Shown here: positions 48,302 through 55,962 of the stretch, one piece after another
Numbering within the stretch: position 1 is the first letter of the stretch
Layout: each line of letters begins with the position of its first letter
From: JACVRW01 sp963813495
GTDB lineage: Bacteria > Actinomycetota > Thermoleophilia > Solirubrobacterales > Thermoleophilaceae
Reading direction: 5' to 3'
Assembly: GCA_963813495.1 (NCBI GenBank)
Contig: CAWEZC010000006.1
Location: forward strand, 67,877-131,876
DNA length: 64,000 nt
Program-made: the position numbers and the translations under genes
The notes under the pieces: model-generated
Told to the model about the DNA's origin: nothing
Databases searched by the model: none
Seen by the model: the letters and a program-made list of their open reading frames with translations, nothing else

Positions 48302-48508
48302 ATGCAGACACGAATCGTGCTCACCACCGGTACCGAGTTCGTGACCGACGTCGACGCGGACGCCGTCATGACCCAGATGCTGGCGGCAGAGTCCTACGCA
48401 AAGGTTCAGGTGCCCGACTCGAAGGGAACCAGAACCGTCTACGTGCTCCGTGAGCACATCGTCTCGATCGAGGAGGTCCGCCGGGGCAAGGGGCCGCGGC
48501 CGATCTGA
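48302..48508 (+). CDS. Small beta-type protein, FlbD-like pattern, copy 2
   Basis: A 68-residue protein: RIVLTTGTEFVTDVDADAV, then a short helix and VYVLREHIVSIEEVRRG. The strand-helix-strand layout and the LTTG opening resemble the 65-residue product of 35587-35784. GAGGAG precedes the ATG. Just after its stop, in another frame, a stretch reads ALAEDPFSKIYEVRP before a stop at 48568-48570, which looks protein-like and might be a displaced C-terminus. Function unknown. Confidence 0.65.
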   Translation: MQTRIVLTTGTEFVTDVDADAVMTQMLAAESYAKVQVPDSKGTRTVYVLREHIVSIEEVRRGKGPRPI

Positions 48509-48627
48509 CGGCAGCCCGGCGAGCGCTCGCCGAGGACCCGTTCAGCAAGATCTACGAGGTTCGCCCGTAGCCATGATCGCCGACGTGCTCCTGAACCTCG
48601 GGCTGGACCGGCTGCGGCCTGCTCACC

Positions 48628-49233
48628 TCATGGGTCACGGTCAGCGTGGTCGGCTGACGCGAGGGCCGGCGTCGCCTTCACCTTGACGTCGGTGCCGCCC
48701 ATGATCGAGTAGGCCTTCACACGCACGACCGGCGCCCCGGCCGGCGGCCGGGGGGTCTGCTCGAGCCGCAGGTCGTTGCCGCCCATGAAGGCGAAGCCGC
48801 TCAGCTCCACCTGGACGCCATCGGGCACGATGATGTTCGAGCCGCCCATCAGCGAGAACACCTGGATCTCCGTGTCCGCGCTCTCGACGATCGCATCGCT
48901 GAGATCGAGATCGGCGCCGCCCATCAGGTTGACCACCGTGCAGCGCGAAGCGATCCGCCAGCGACCGCGGTGAGTGCCGCCGCCCATGATGCCAACGATC
49001 CAGCGCCGTGCCGTCACGGGAGCGGGCGCGGACGGCGACTGCTCGGGCAGGTCGGCGGTCAGGGGCTCGAGATCCGCGCGCGTGACCGCGGTGAGGGCTC
49101 GATCGAGGCGGTCGGCCAGCTCGTCGAGAGTCAGCCTGCCTTCTCCGGCTGCGGTGCGCAGCCGGGCGACCGCCGCCTCACGCTCCTCGTCCGAGGCGCG
49201 GACGGCGGGAGTCGAATCGCCGGAGGCGGGCAT
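48628..49233 (-). CDS. DUF1707 protein with LiaF-like C-terminal repeats
   Basis: A 201-residue cytoplasmic protein. Residues about 10-60 are a DUF1707 (SHOCT-like) domain: VRASDEEREAAVARLRTAAG and LTLDELADRLDRALTA. After a Pro-rich linker come four beta repeats, each with an MGG turn (NLMGGADLDL, SLMGGSNIIV, AFMGGNDLRL, SIMGGTDVKV), as in the cell wall-active antibiotic response LiaF-like domain. The fold suggests envelope-stress sensing, though no membrane helix is present. No partner kinase is nearby. Confidence 0.82.
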   Translation of the reverse strand: MPASGDSTPAVRASDEEREAAVARLRTAAGEGRLTLDELADRLDRALTAVTRADLEPLTADLPEQSPSAPAPVTARRWIVGIMGGGTHRGRWRIASRCTVVNLMGGADLDLSDAIVESADTEIQVFSLMGGSNIIVPDGVQVELSGFAFMGGNDLRLEQTPRPPAGAPVVRVKAYSIMGGTDVKVKATPALASADHADRDP

Positions 49234-49362
49234 TGCCGGGCTGTCGCTCAGCTCGAGGAGGTGGTCGGTCCGTGATCTTTCGCCATGGTCTTGGGATACC
49301 CGGCCGCAGAAAGCGCGACACTCCGAAGCGCGTCCCCGGTGGGACAGCTACGGGGATGTCCT

Positions 49363-51633
49363 TCAGCGCCGGCTGGGCGCGAGCAGGCGCAGGCGTGCGG
49401 CGATCGGCGCCCGGTTGCCCGCGGCGTCGCGGGCCGCCCCGGTCACGCTGACCCGGAGGGCACCGGACTTGGCCAGCCGGCGGCGTAGGGACGGCTTCAG
49501 GCGCAGCGAGAGCACTCGGGTCTTCCCGGAGGCGACCCGGAAGCTCGCGCGAGCCACGGTGGTGTCGCCCCAGCGCAGCCGCAGGTCCACGCGGCAGGTG
49601 CTCTCTCGCCGCGGGCAGCCGACCCGCAGCTGCACCCGGCCGCGACGCGAGACACGCGCTGTGCGCGGCCCCACCGCCATGCGTGGCGCGATTCGGTCGT
49701 GTGGCGGCGCCGCTGTGCCGGGTGAGACACCGCCTGCGGGCGGTGCACCGCCGCCGGGTAGGCCGGGCTCGCCACCGGCCGGCTCGCCACCGGCCGGCCC
49801 GCCACGACACGCTTCGATGCCTTCGAGATTGCCGCTGTCGTCGACCGCCCGGCTGCGAATCGTCGCAGTGCCGCTCGCGCCGGGAGTGAAGCCATAGCTC
49901 CAGCTCTCGCGCCCGGTCGCCGGATGCCACGCCGCGCCGTTCACCGACACCTCCACGCCGCCCACCCGTCCGCCGGCATCGGTGGCGCTGCCACCAACCG
50001 AGACGGCAACTCCGGCGCTCACGCTCACGCTCGCTGAGCTCGGCGCCGAGGTCGGTGGTGTGCAGTCGGCCGACTCGAGCGCCGGGGTCAGGCCGCCCTG
50101 GAGCGTGCCGGGTTGAGCGTCCATGTCGGCCAGCAGGTTCGCGGTCGCCTGTTGCATGCGCTCGTCGGCGGGCGCGTTGCCACGGTCGTGGTGGTCGTCC
50201 AGACCCCAGGACCATTGCACCGTGCCCGCGCCGAACACGATCGAGTCGGGACCGTCCCCGTTGGGCTGGCGGTAGAGGGTGAGGCTGTGCGTGGCGGTGC
50301 CCGACGCGTAGCTCGAGCCCTGGTCCTGGAGCTTCTGCACGCCCGAGGCCGTGGTCGACGACATGCGCACCAGCCCCGGTGGCCGGGCGCCGTTGTCGAG
50401 ATCCTCGTCCCACTCGTAGCCGACGGTGTCCTGACCCAGGGTGGCCGTCACCCCGGGCCCGAGGTTCGCCAGCGAGGTATTGCGCCACAGACGCATGCGG
50501 CCGTCCGTAGACGGCACCTGCAGGTCGACCGCGCAGCAGTTGACGGTAAAGATCGTTCCCGTGAGCGCGTTCTCCGGCCGCGATCCCTCCGGGTTGAAGG
50601 AGCGCGAGTCGCGCCAGGTGCCCGTCCAGGCCCCGCTGGGGTCGACGTTGTCGTCCTCGTGAGTGTCCTTGTAGGAGACCAGCGTCCGGTGGCCGTCCTC
50701 CCAGCGCGTCTTCCAGAAGACCTCGTTGCCGCTGAAGAAGGCCAGGTTCACACCCGCCGCGCGCGCTGACTCCACGTTGGTTCGCTGTTCGCCCGACCAG
50801 TACTCGTCGTGGCCCACCGACAGGAAGGTCTCGTGCTCCAGCAGCTCGGCGCCGCGACGGTCGCTGTCGACACCGGTCGAGTAGCTCACGTCGTAGCCGT
50901 TGCGCTCCATCCAGCGCACCATCGGATACTCGGCGTTGAACACCCAGTCCTCGGAGGCGTACTCGCGGGTGCTGAAGGGCCGGTTGTAGCTGACCTTGTA
51001 GGCGCGCCCGGACGGCGAGCCGGTGTAGAGGCTGTTGCCGCCGAAGCGGTTGTAGGCCTGCCACGTGGTGTCCGAGGTCTGGAACAGCAGCTCGGAGGCG
51101 CCGTCGTCGTCGCGCACCACGAAGACCACATGGCTCGATCCAGCGGGCCCGTCCTCGCGCACGAGGCGCGCGAAGTAGATGCCCGACACCGCATTTGGCG
51201 GGACCGCCCAGGCTGCCGTCACGGACCAGTTGGCGCAGTCCACCAGCCCGGTCGCAGACTGCTCCTGACACGCGGGCTGCTGAGGCGACGCTCCCAGCGG
51301 TCGTACCGTCGCCACCCGGCGCGCTCCGGAGCCCTGGTACCAGCCCATCCGGTAGATGTCGAGGCGGTACAGGCTGGTGACCGAGTTGATCTTGAACTGA
51401 ACCGTCTGGCCCTGGTCGAGGCTGATGTCCGTGGCGAAGCCCTGGATGTTGGGGTCGCCGGAGCCCGAGACATCCCATTCGCTTTCCGGCGCCCCGGGCA
51501 GGCAGTTCTCGGTCACGATCTCGTTTGCCGGAGCCGTGCAGCCGGGGCCCTGTGCGGCGGCAGGCTGCGCGAGCACAGCTGCCGGAGCAGCAGCCAGCAG
51601 CATTGCGAGGGTTGCCCGGCACGCCGTGATCAC
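49363..51633 (-). CDS. Secreted N,N-dimethylformamidase beta-subunit-like protein with C-terminal module
   Basis: A 756-residue exported protein. Signal peptide cleavage is near AQPAAAQ. The main domain (about residues 40-500) matches the dimethylformamidase large-subunit family: MGWYQGSGARRV, TWQAYNRFGGNSLY, FLSVGHDEYWSGEQR and LAFFSGNEVFWKTRWE. It lacks the usual operon partner, and amidase activity is not proven. After a bacterial Ig-like stretch and a Gly/Pro-rich linker, residues about 650-756 form a module shared with the divergent gene's product (FRVASGKTRVLSLRLK, ARDAAGNRAPIAARLRLL). GTG start. Acts outside the cell. Confidence 0.78.
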   Translation of the reverse strand: MITACRATLAMLLAAAPAAVLAQPAAAQGPGCTAPANEIVTENCLPGAPESEWDVSGSGDPNIQGFATDISLDQGQTVQFKINSVTSLYRLDIYRMGWYQGSGARRVATVRPLGASPQQPACQEQSATGLVDCANWSVTAAWAVPPNAVSGIYFARLVREDGPAGSSHVVFVVRDDDGASELLFQTSDTTWQAYNRFGGNSLYTGSPSGRAYKVSYNRPFSTREYASEDWVFNAEYPMVRWMERNGYDVSYSTGVDSDRRGAELLEHETFLSVGHDEYWSGEQRTNVESARAAGVNLAFFSGNEVFWKTRWEDGHRTLVSYKDTHEDDNVDPSGAWTGTWRDSRSFNPEGSRPENALTGTIFTVNCCAVDLQVPSTDGRMRLWRNTSLANLGPGVTATLGQDTVGYEWDEDLDNGARPPGLVRMSSTTASGVQKLQDQGSSYASGTATHSLTLYRQPNGDGPDSIVFGAGTVQWSWGLDDHHDRGNAPADERMQQATANLLADMDAQPGTLQGGLTPALESADCTPPTSAPSSASVSVSAGVAVSVGGSATDAGGRVGGVEVSVNGAAWHPATGRESWSYGFTPGASGTATIRSRAVDDSGNLEGIEACRGGPAGGEPAGGEPGLPGGGAPPAGGVSPGTAAPPHDRIAPRMAVGPRTARVSRRGRVQLRVGCPRRESTCRVDLRLRWGDTTVARASFRVASGKTRVLSLRLKPSLRRRLAKSGALRVSVTGAARDAAGNRAPIAARLRLLAPSRR

Positions 51634-51776
51634 TCGCCCCTAGAACGCGCGAGCCGGCGACGGGTTTGCGTCCGGGGCGGGCAGAGCAGATTCTCGGGGG
51701 CGGCGCTGTGAGAACCGCCGGTCCTTGCTCGTTTGCTGGGGAGGCCCATGAGCCAACACCCGAGCCCAGGATCAGA

Positions 51777-54038
51777 TTGATCAACGGCCGCTCCATACCG
51801 GCCCTTCGACCTCAGGCCATCGCACTGCTCACCATGGTGCTCGTCGCCGCTGCACTCGCGTGCGCAGGCACGGCCACGGCATCCCCCCCGGGGCAGGGCC
51901 CCGGGGGGCCGGTGCTGGTGATCAGCGATCCGGCCGATCCCTTCGGGCGCTACTACGCGGAGATCCTGTCCGCCGAGGGTCTCAACTCTTTCGCGGTCCA
52001 GGACATCGGCCAGGTATCCGGCGCGAGCCTCGGCGGGTACAGCGTCGTGGTCCTGGCACGGATGAGCCTCACCGGCGCGCAGGTCTCGATGCTGTCGAGC
52101 TGGGTGGCCGGCGGCGGCAACCTGATCGCGATGCGCCCCGATTCGGCCCTGGCCGGCCTGCTGGGCCTGGGCAGCGATCTCGGCGATCTCGGCGACGGCT
52201 ACATCAAGATCGACCAGAGCGGTGCGCCGGGTGCCGGCCTGGCGGGCGACACTATGCAGTTCCACGGCCGCGCGGACAACTGGACGCTCGCGGGCGCGGC
52301 ACAGGTTGCGGGCCTCTACGCCGACGCGACCAGCGCGACTCCACATCCGGCGGTCACGCTGCGCAGCGTCGGCTCCGCCGGCGGTCAGGCAGCCGCTTTC
52401 GGCTATGACCTGGCCCGCTCGATCGTCCAGACGCGCCAGGGCAACCCGGCGTGGGTGGGGGACGAGCGCGACGGGTCCCATCCGCTTCGCTCCAACGACC
52501 TGTTCTTCGGGGCCAAGCCAGGTGACATCCGCCCGGACTGGATTGATCTGAACAAGGTGGCGATCCCCCAGGCCGACGAGCAGCAGCGGCTGCTGGCCAA
52601 CCTGATCAGCCAGATGAGCATCGACCGCATGCCGCTTCCGCGCTTCTGGTACCTCCCGCGCGGCGAGAAGGCGGCAGTGGTCATGACCGGCGATGACCAC
52701 CAGCCCGACGGCACGGTGGACCACTTCAATCGCTTCCTGGCGCTCAGCTCGCCCGGCTGCTCGGTGCCCGACTGGGAGTGCGTGCGCTCGACGTCCTATG
52801 CCTATGACGTCAGCAACATGACGGACGCGGCCGTGGCGGGCTACCAGGCCCAGGGCTTCGAGATCGCTCTGCACCCGAATACGGGCTGCCACGACTTCAC
52901 GGACGCCTCACTGCGGGCCGACTGGAACGCCCAGCTGCCCGCCCTGCGCACGAAATGGCCGAGCCTTGCCGCGCCGCGCACCAACCGCACCCATTGCGTC
53001 GTCTGGAGCGACTGGACCGGCCAGCCGATCGCCGAACGCGACTTCGGGATCCGGCTCGACACCAACTATTACTACTGGCCGGGGGCGTGGGTGCAGAACC
53101 GGCCCGGGATGTTCACGGGCTCGGGCATGCCGATGCGCTTCGCGAACCTCGACGGAACGCCGATCGACGTCTACCAGGCAACCACACAGCTGACCGACGA
53201 ATCGGGAATCGACATCCCGGCCCACATCGCGGCCCTGCTCGACCGGGCCCTCGGGCCGGAGGGCTACTACGGCGTCTTCACCGCGAACATGCACACCGAC
53301 GGCCCCCTCGCTCAGGCCGAGGCGATCGTCGATGCCGCCCAGGCGCGTGGCGTCCCGGTGATCTCCTCCGCCCAGCTGCTCACTTGGCTGGACGGCCGCA
53401 ACGACTCGTCCTTCGGCGGCCTCGCCTACGAGGGCGGCCGGCTGCGCTTCACGCTGAACCGGGCCTCCGGGTCCCGCGGCCTCGAGGCGATGGTGCCCGC
53501 CGCCACCCCCACCGGGCGCCTGACGGGGCTGTCGCGCAACGGCGCGCCGGTGCCGAACGCGAGCCGTACCGTCAAGGGCATCGAGTACCTGGTCTTCCAC
53601 GCCGCGCCAGGCGATTACGTCGCGACCTACTCGGCCCCGCCGAGCGTGCCGAGACCGCCGGTCACCCCGGCCACCCCGGCCACCCCGGCCACTCCGGCCC
53701 AGCCGCCGGCGCGCGACACGAAGGCCGCTCGGGCGCGTATATCGCCCCGCACGGTGCGCGTCTCGCGCGGCGGATACCTGAAGCTCGGCGTGTCCTGCCC
53801 GGGCGAGCGGGGCCTTTGCGGTGTGGACCTGAACCTGCGGCGCGCCGGCGTGTCGCTCGCGCGGGCGAAGTTCCGGGTGGCCGCCGGCAAGACCCGCGAG
53901 GTCACGCTACGCCTCACGAGCCGCGCGCGCCGCACCCTGGTCCGATCTCCGTCGCTAAGGGTCATCGCCCTGGCGACGGCGCGGGACGGGGCCGGCAACC
54001 GCGCCACGAGCCAGACACGCGTGCGCTTGCTGGGGTAG
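51777..54038 (+). CDS. Large secreted protein with deacetylase-like region and shared C-terminal module
   Basis: A 753-residue exported protein. TTG 51777 has AGGA six bases upstream and yields a signal peptide ending TATAS. Residues 30-250 look like a ThuA/GATase-like alpha/beta part (GGPVLVISDPADPFGRYYAE, SWVAGGGNLIAMRPD). From about residue 290 (FWYLPRGEKAAVVMTGDDHQ, then GFEIALHPNTGCHD) it resembles polysaccharide deacetylases, with Asp-Asp and His residues at likely metal sites. After a Pro-rich PATPATPATPAQ linker the last 100 residues match the C-terminal module of the divergent gene. Function unproven. Confidence 0.72.
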   Translation: MINGRSIPALRPQAIALLTMVLVAAALACAGTATASPPGQGPGGPVLVISDPADPFGRYYAEILSAEGLNSFAVQDIGQVSGASLGGYSVVVLARMSLTGAQVSMLSSWVAGGGNLIAMRPDSALAGLLGLGSDLGDLGDGYIKIDQSGAPGAGLAGDTMQFHGRADNWTLAGAAQVAGLYADATSATPHPAVTLRSVGSAGGQAAAFGYDLARSIVQTRQGNPAWVGDERDGSHPLRSNDLFFGAKPGDIRPDWIDLNKVAIPQADEQQRLLANLISQMSIDRMPLPRFWYLPRGEKAAVVMTGDDHQPDGTVDHFNRFLALSSPGCSVPDWECVRSTSYAYDVSNMTDAAVAGYQAQGFEIALHPNTGCHDFTDASLRADWNAQLPALRTKWPSLAAPRTNRTHCVVWSDWTGQPIAERDFGIRLDTNYYYWPGAWVQNRPGMFTGSGMPMRFANLDGTPIDVYQATTQLTDESGIDIPAHIAALLDRALGPEGYYGVFTANMHTDGPLAQAEAIVDAAQARGVPVISSAQLLTWLDGRNDSSFGGLAYEGGRLRFTLNRASGSRGLEAMVPAATPTGRLTGLSRNGAPVPNASRTVKGIEYLVFHAAPGDYVATYSAPPSVPRPPVTPATPATPATPAQPPARDTKAARARISPRTVRVSRGGYLKLGVSCPGERGLCGVDLNLRRAGVSLARAKFRVAAGKTREVTLRLTSRARRTLVRSPSLRVIALATARDGAGNRATSQTRVRLLG

Positions 54039-54239
54039 TCCACGCCGGTACGAACGCGCGAGTAGGCCACGAGCGTCGCCACTGCCTGGAGCGGCACTCC
54101 GGCGGCGGGCAGTTCGCGGGCGACGTCCGAGGCGAACGCGAAGGCCGCCGCTGATCCGGGTATAGGTCACCCATCCGTTACTTGGCCCCGGCCACGTCGG
54201 ACGGTCGGCGTCGCGGGGTCGCATCCGAGAGGAGGGCCT

Positions 54240-55091
54240 GTGAGAGGCTCCAGACGTTCCTACCTGGCGGTGGCCACGGCCGCGATACTGCTGGCACTAC
54301 TCGTATCGCTACCGGCCGCGACGGCCGATCGCTCGCGCGGCCACGGCGACGGTCACCACGGCAAGCGCTTCAACGCCCTGATCTTCTCCAGCACAGCTGC
54401 CTTCCGACACACGGAGTGCATCCCGCAGGGCACGGTTGCGATCGCGCAGATGGCCGCCCGTCGCGGGTTCGAGGTCGACGCCACGGAGAACGCGGCCGCG
54501 TTCACGGACGAGAACCTGGCCGACTACGACGTCGTGATCTTTCTGTGCACGACCGGTGACGTCCTCAATTCGGATCAGCAGGGCGCCTTCGAGCGCTATG
54601 TACGAGCGGGCGGCGGCTACGCCGGCATTCACTCAGCGTCGGACACGGAGTACGACTGGCCGTGGTACGGCGGACTGGTCGGGGCCTACTTCCGCGACCA
54701 CCCTGGCTCGGTCAACGCGCAGTTCCAGGTGGCCACCATGAAGGTGGAGGACCGACACTCGGCGGCGACCCGGAAGCTCGGCCGCACCTGGACCCGCGAG
54801 GAGGAGTGGTACAACTTCCAGACCAACCCCCGGGACGACGTTCACGTGCTCCTCTCGGTCGACGAGAGCACGTATGACCCACGCGGCTACAGCGTGCCCG
54901 GCGGCTCCCCGGGGATGGGAGACCATCCGATCTCCTGGTGCCAGCCCTACGACGGCGGCCGTGCCTTCTATACCGCGCTCGGGCACAAGGGCGTCTACTG
55001 GGAGGAGCCGCTCCTGCTGTCGCACGTGCTCGGCGGCATCGAGATGGCCGCGGGCGCCAAGCGCTTCAACTGCGGCACTCAGGACGACTAG
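54240..55091 (+). CDS. Secreted ThuA-domain protein
   Basis: A 283-residue exported protein. After a signal peptide (cleavage near AATADR) and a His/Gly-rich spacer, the ThuA domain starts: NALIFSSTAAFRHTECIPQG, YDVVIFLCTTGDVLN, FERYVRAGGGYAGIHSASDT, WYGGLVGAYFRDHPGSV and GRAFYTALGHKGVYWEEP. ThuA proteins have a GATase-like fold and are linked to sugar or disaccharide use. GAGGAGGG precedes the GTG start. Upstream, TATAGG near 54161 could be a -10 box. Follows two other large secreted proteins. Confidence 0.87.
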   Translation: MRGSRRSYLAVATAAILLALLVSLPAATADRSRGHGDGHHGKRFNALIFSSTAAFRHTECIPQGTVAIAQMAARRGFEVDATENAAAFTDENLADYDVVIFLCTTGDVLNSDQQGAFERYVRAGGGYAGIHSASDTEYDWPWYGGLVGAYFRDHPGSVNAQFQVATMKVEDRHSAATRKLGRTWTREEEWYNFQTNPRDDVHVLLSVDESTYDPRGYSVPGGSPGMGDHPISWCQPYDGGRAFYTALGHKGVYWEEPLLLSHVLGGIEMAAGAKRFNCGTQDD

Positions 55092-55170
55092 CCAACCCCC
55101 GGAGGCGGCGCCGGCCCCGCGGCGCCGCCTCATCGGGCGCCGTCGCTCGCCGGGCTGAAAGAATTTCCTC

Positions 55171-55614
55171 ATGTCCGGGTACCGGCGACAGGCACACCTC
55201 GACGCACCCGTAGAGGTGGTCTGGGGCCTGGTCGGCGCGCCGGGCCGCTACCCGGAGTGGTGGCCTCGGGTGGTGGACGTACGCGGGGAGCGCTTCGAGG
55301 AAGGGGACGAATACGTGCAGGTGACACGTGACCCGACCAGCACGGTGGAGACGAGCTTCCTGCTCGAGCGGCGCGAGGACCTACGCGAGATCCGGATGAG
55401 TTGCCAGTTGACGGGGATGTTCGCCCACTGGGTGCTCACACCGGCTCAGGGCGGCACGTTCGTGCAGCTGGAGATGGGCATGGACCCCAGGCGCTTGGGC
55501 GATCGACTCTTCGACCTCACGGCGGGCAGGCTCTACTTCCGCAGCTGGAGCGAGCAATCACTCGACGGACTGAGACACGCATCCAGCCACGAGCCCAAGC
55601 GGGTGAGCAGCTAG
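55171..55614 (+). CDS. SRPBCC-family (polyketide cyclase/START-like) protein
   Basis: A 147-residue single-domain SRPBCC protein: RRQAHLDAPVEVVWGLVGAP and RYPEWWPRVVDV form the N-terminal strand and helix, VETSFLLERREDLREIRMSC the middle, and FRSWSEQSLDGL the long C-terminal helix. It binds a hydrophobic ligand in a helix-grip cavity; ligand and reaction are unknown. AAAGAATTTCC before the ATG is AT-rich and may contain its promoter. The stop overlaps the end of a GH3 remnant on the other strand. Confidence 0.82.
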   Translation: MSGYRRQAHLDAPVEVVWGLVGAPGRYPEWWPRVVDVRGERFEEGDEYVQVTRDPTSTVETSFLLERREDLREIRMSCQLTGMFAHWVLTPAQGGTFVQLEMGMDPRRLGDRLFDLTAGRLYFRSWSEQSLDGLRHASSHEPKRVSS

Positions 55615-55715
55615 GCGTGAGCGGTGGAGCACGACGATCCTCTCAGCTGCTTGGGTGGTGTCGGCACGCTGGTGGGCAGCTCGCCGACGTAGACCTGCGC
55701 GACCTCGGCGCCGTC
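55611..55715 (-). pseudogene. Remnant of the C-terminal domain of a GH3 beta-glucosidase
   Basis: On the minus strand the stretch DGAEVAQVYVGELPTSVPTP, then PKQLRG, matches the fibronectin-III-like end of family 3 beta-glucosidases, which normally closes an 700- to 900-residue enzyme. Only about 26 codons remain recognisable, followed by 8 unrelated codons and a stop. Upstream on this strand no GH3 core is present. The rest of the gap 55716-55962 holds no other gene that I can support. It is a decayed gene fragment left in the 348-base gap before the PEP carboxylase gene. Confidence 0.5.
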
Positions 55716-55962
55716 CCGTTGCGGAACGGAACCGAACCAGGCAGGGCCCGATGCCGCCGCGGCTGCCCGGGCGAGCAGTCCCGGTGACGGCCGCCCGTAC
55801 GCCAGCGAGCGGCCGGTGCGGACATGCCCATCACCGCAACAGCTCAACCCGGGCGCCTGAGGCAACTCGAGGATGGCGTAACTTCGAGCCAGAATACGTC
55901 CGACATCCCGCGCGCTTGGTGACCGTTGTCAGGGCGCCTGCGAGCCCCCTACCCCTAAGCCG

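Noticed and set aside
49741..49805. Tandem GGCCGGCTCGCCACC repeats
   Set aside because: They encode the Gly/Pro-rich linker (GGEPAGGEP) of the dimethylformamidase-like protein, so a coding explanation is enough.
53650..53700. Short tandem PAT repeats in DNA, resembling a small repeat array
   Set aside because: It is the Pro/Ala/Thr linker of a secreted protein, in frame, with no spacer structure; not a CRISPR array.
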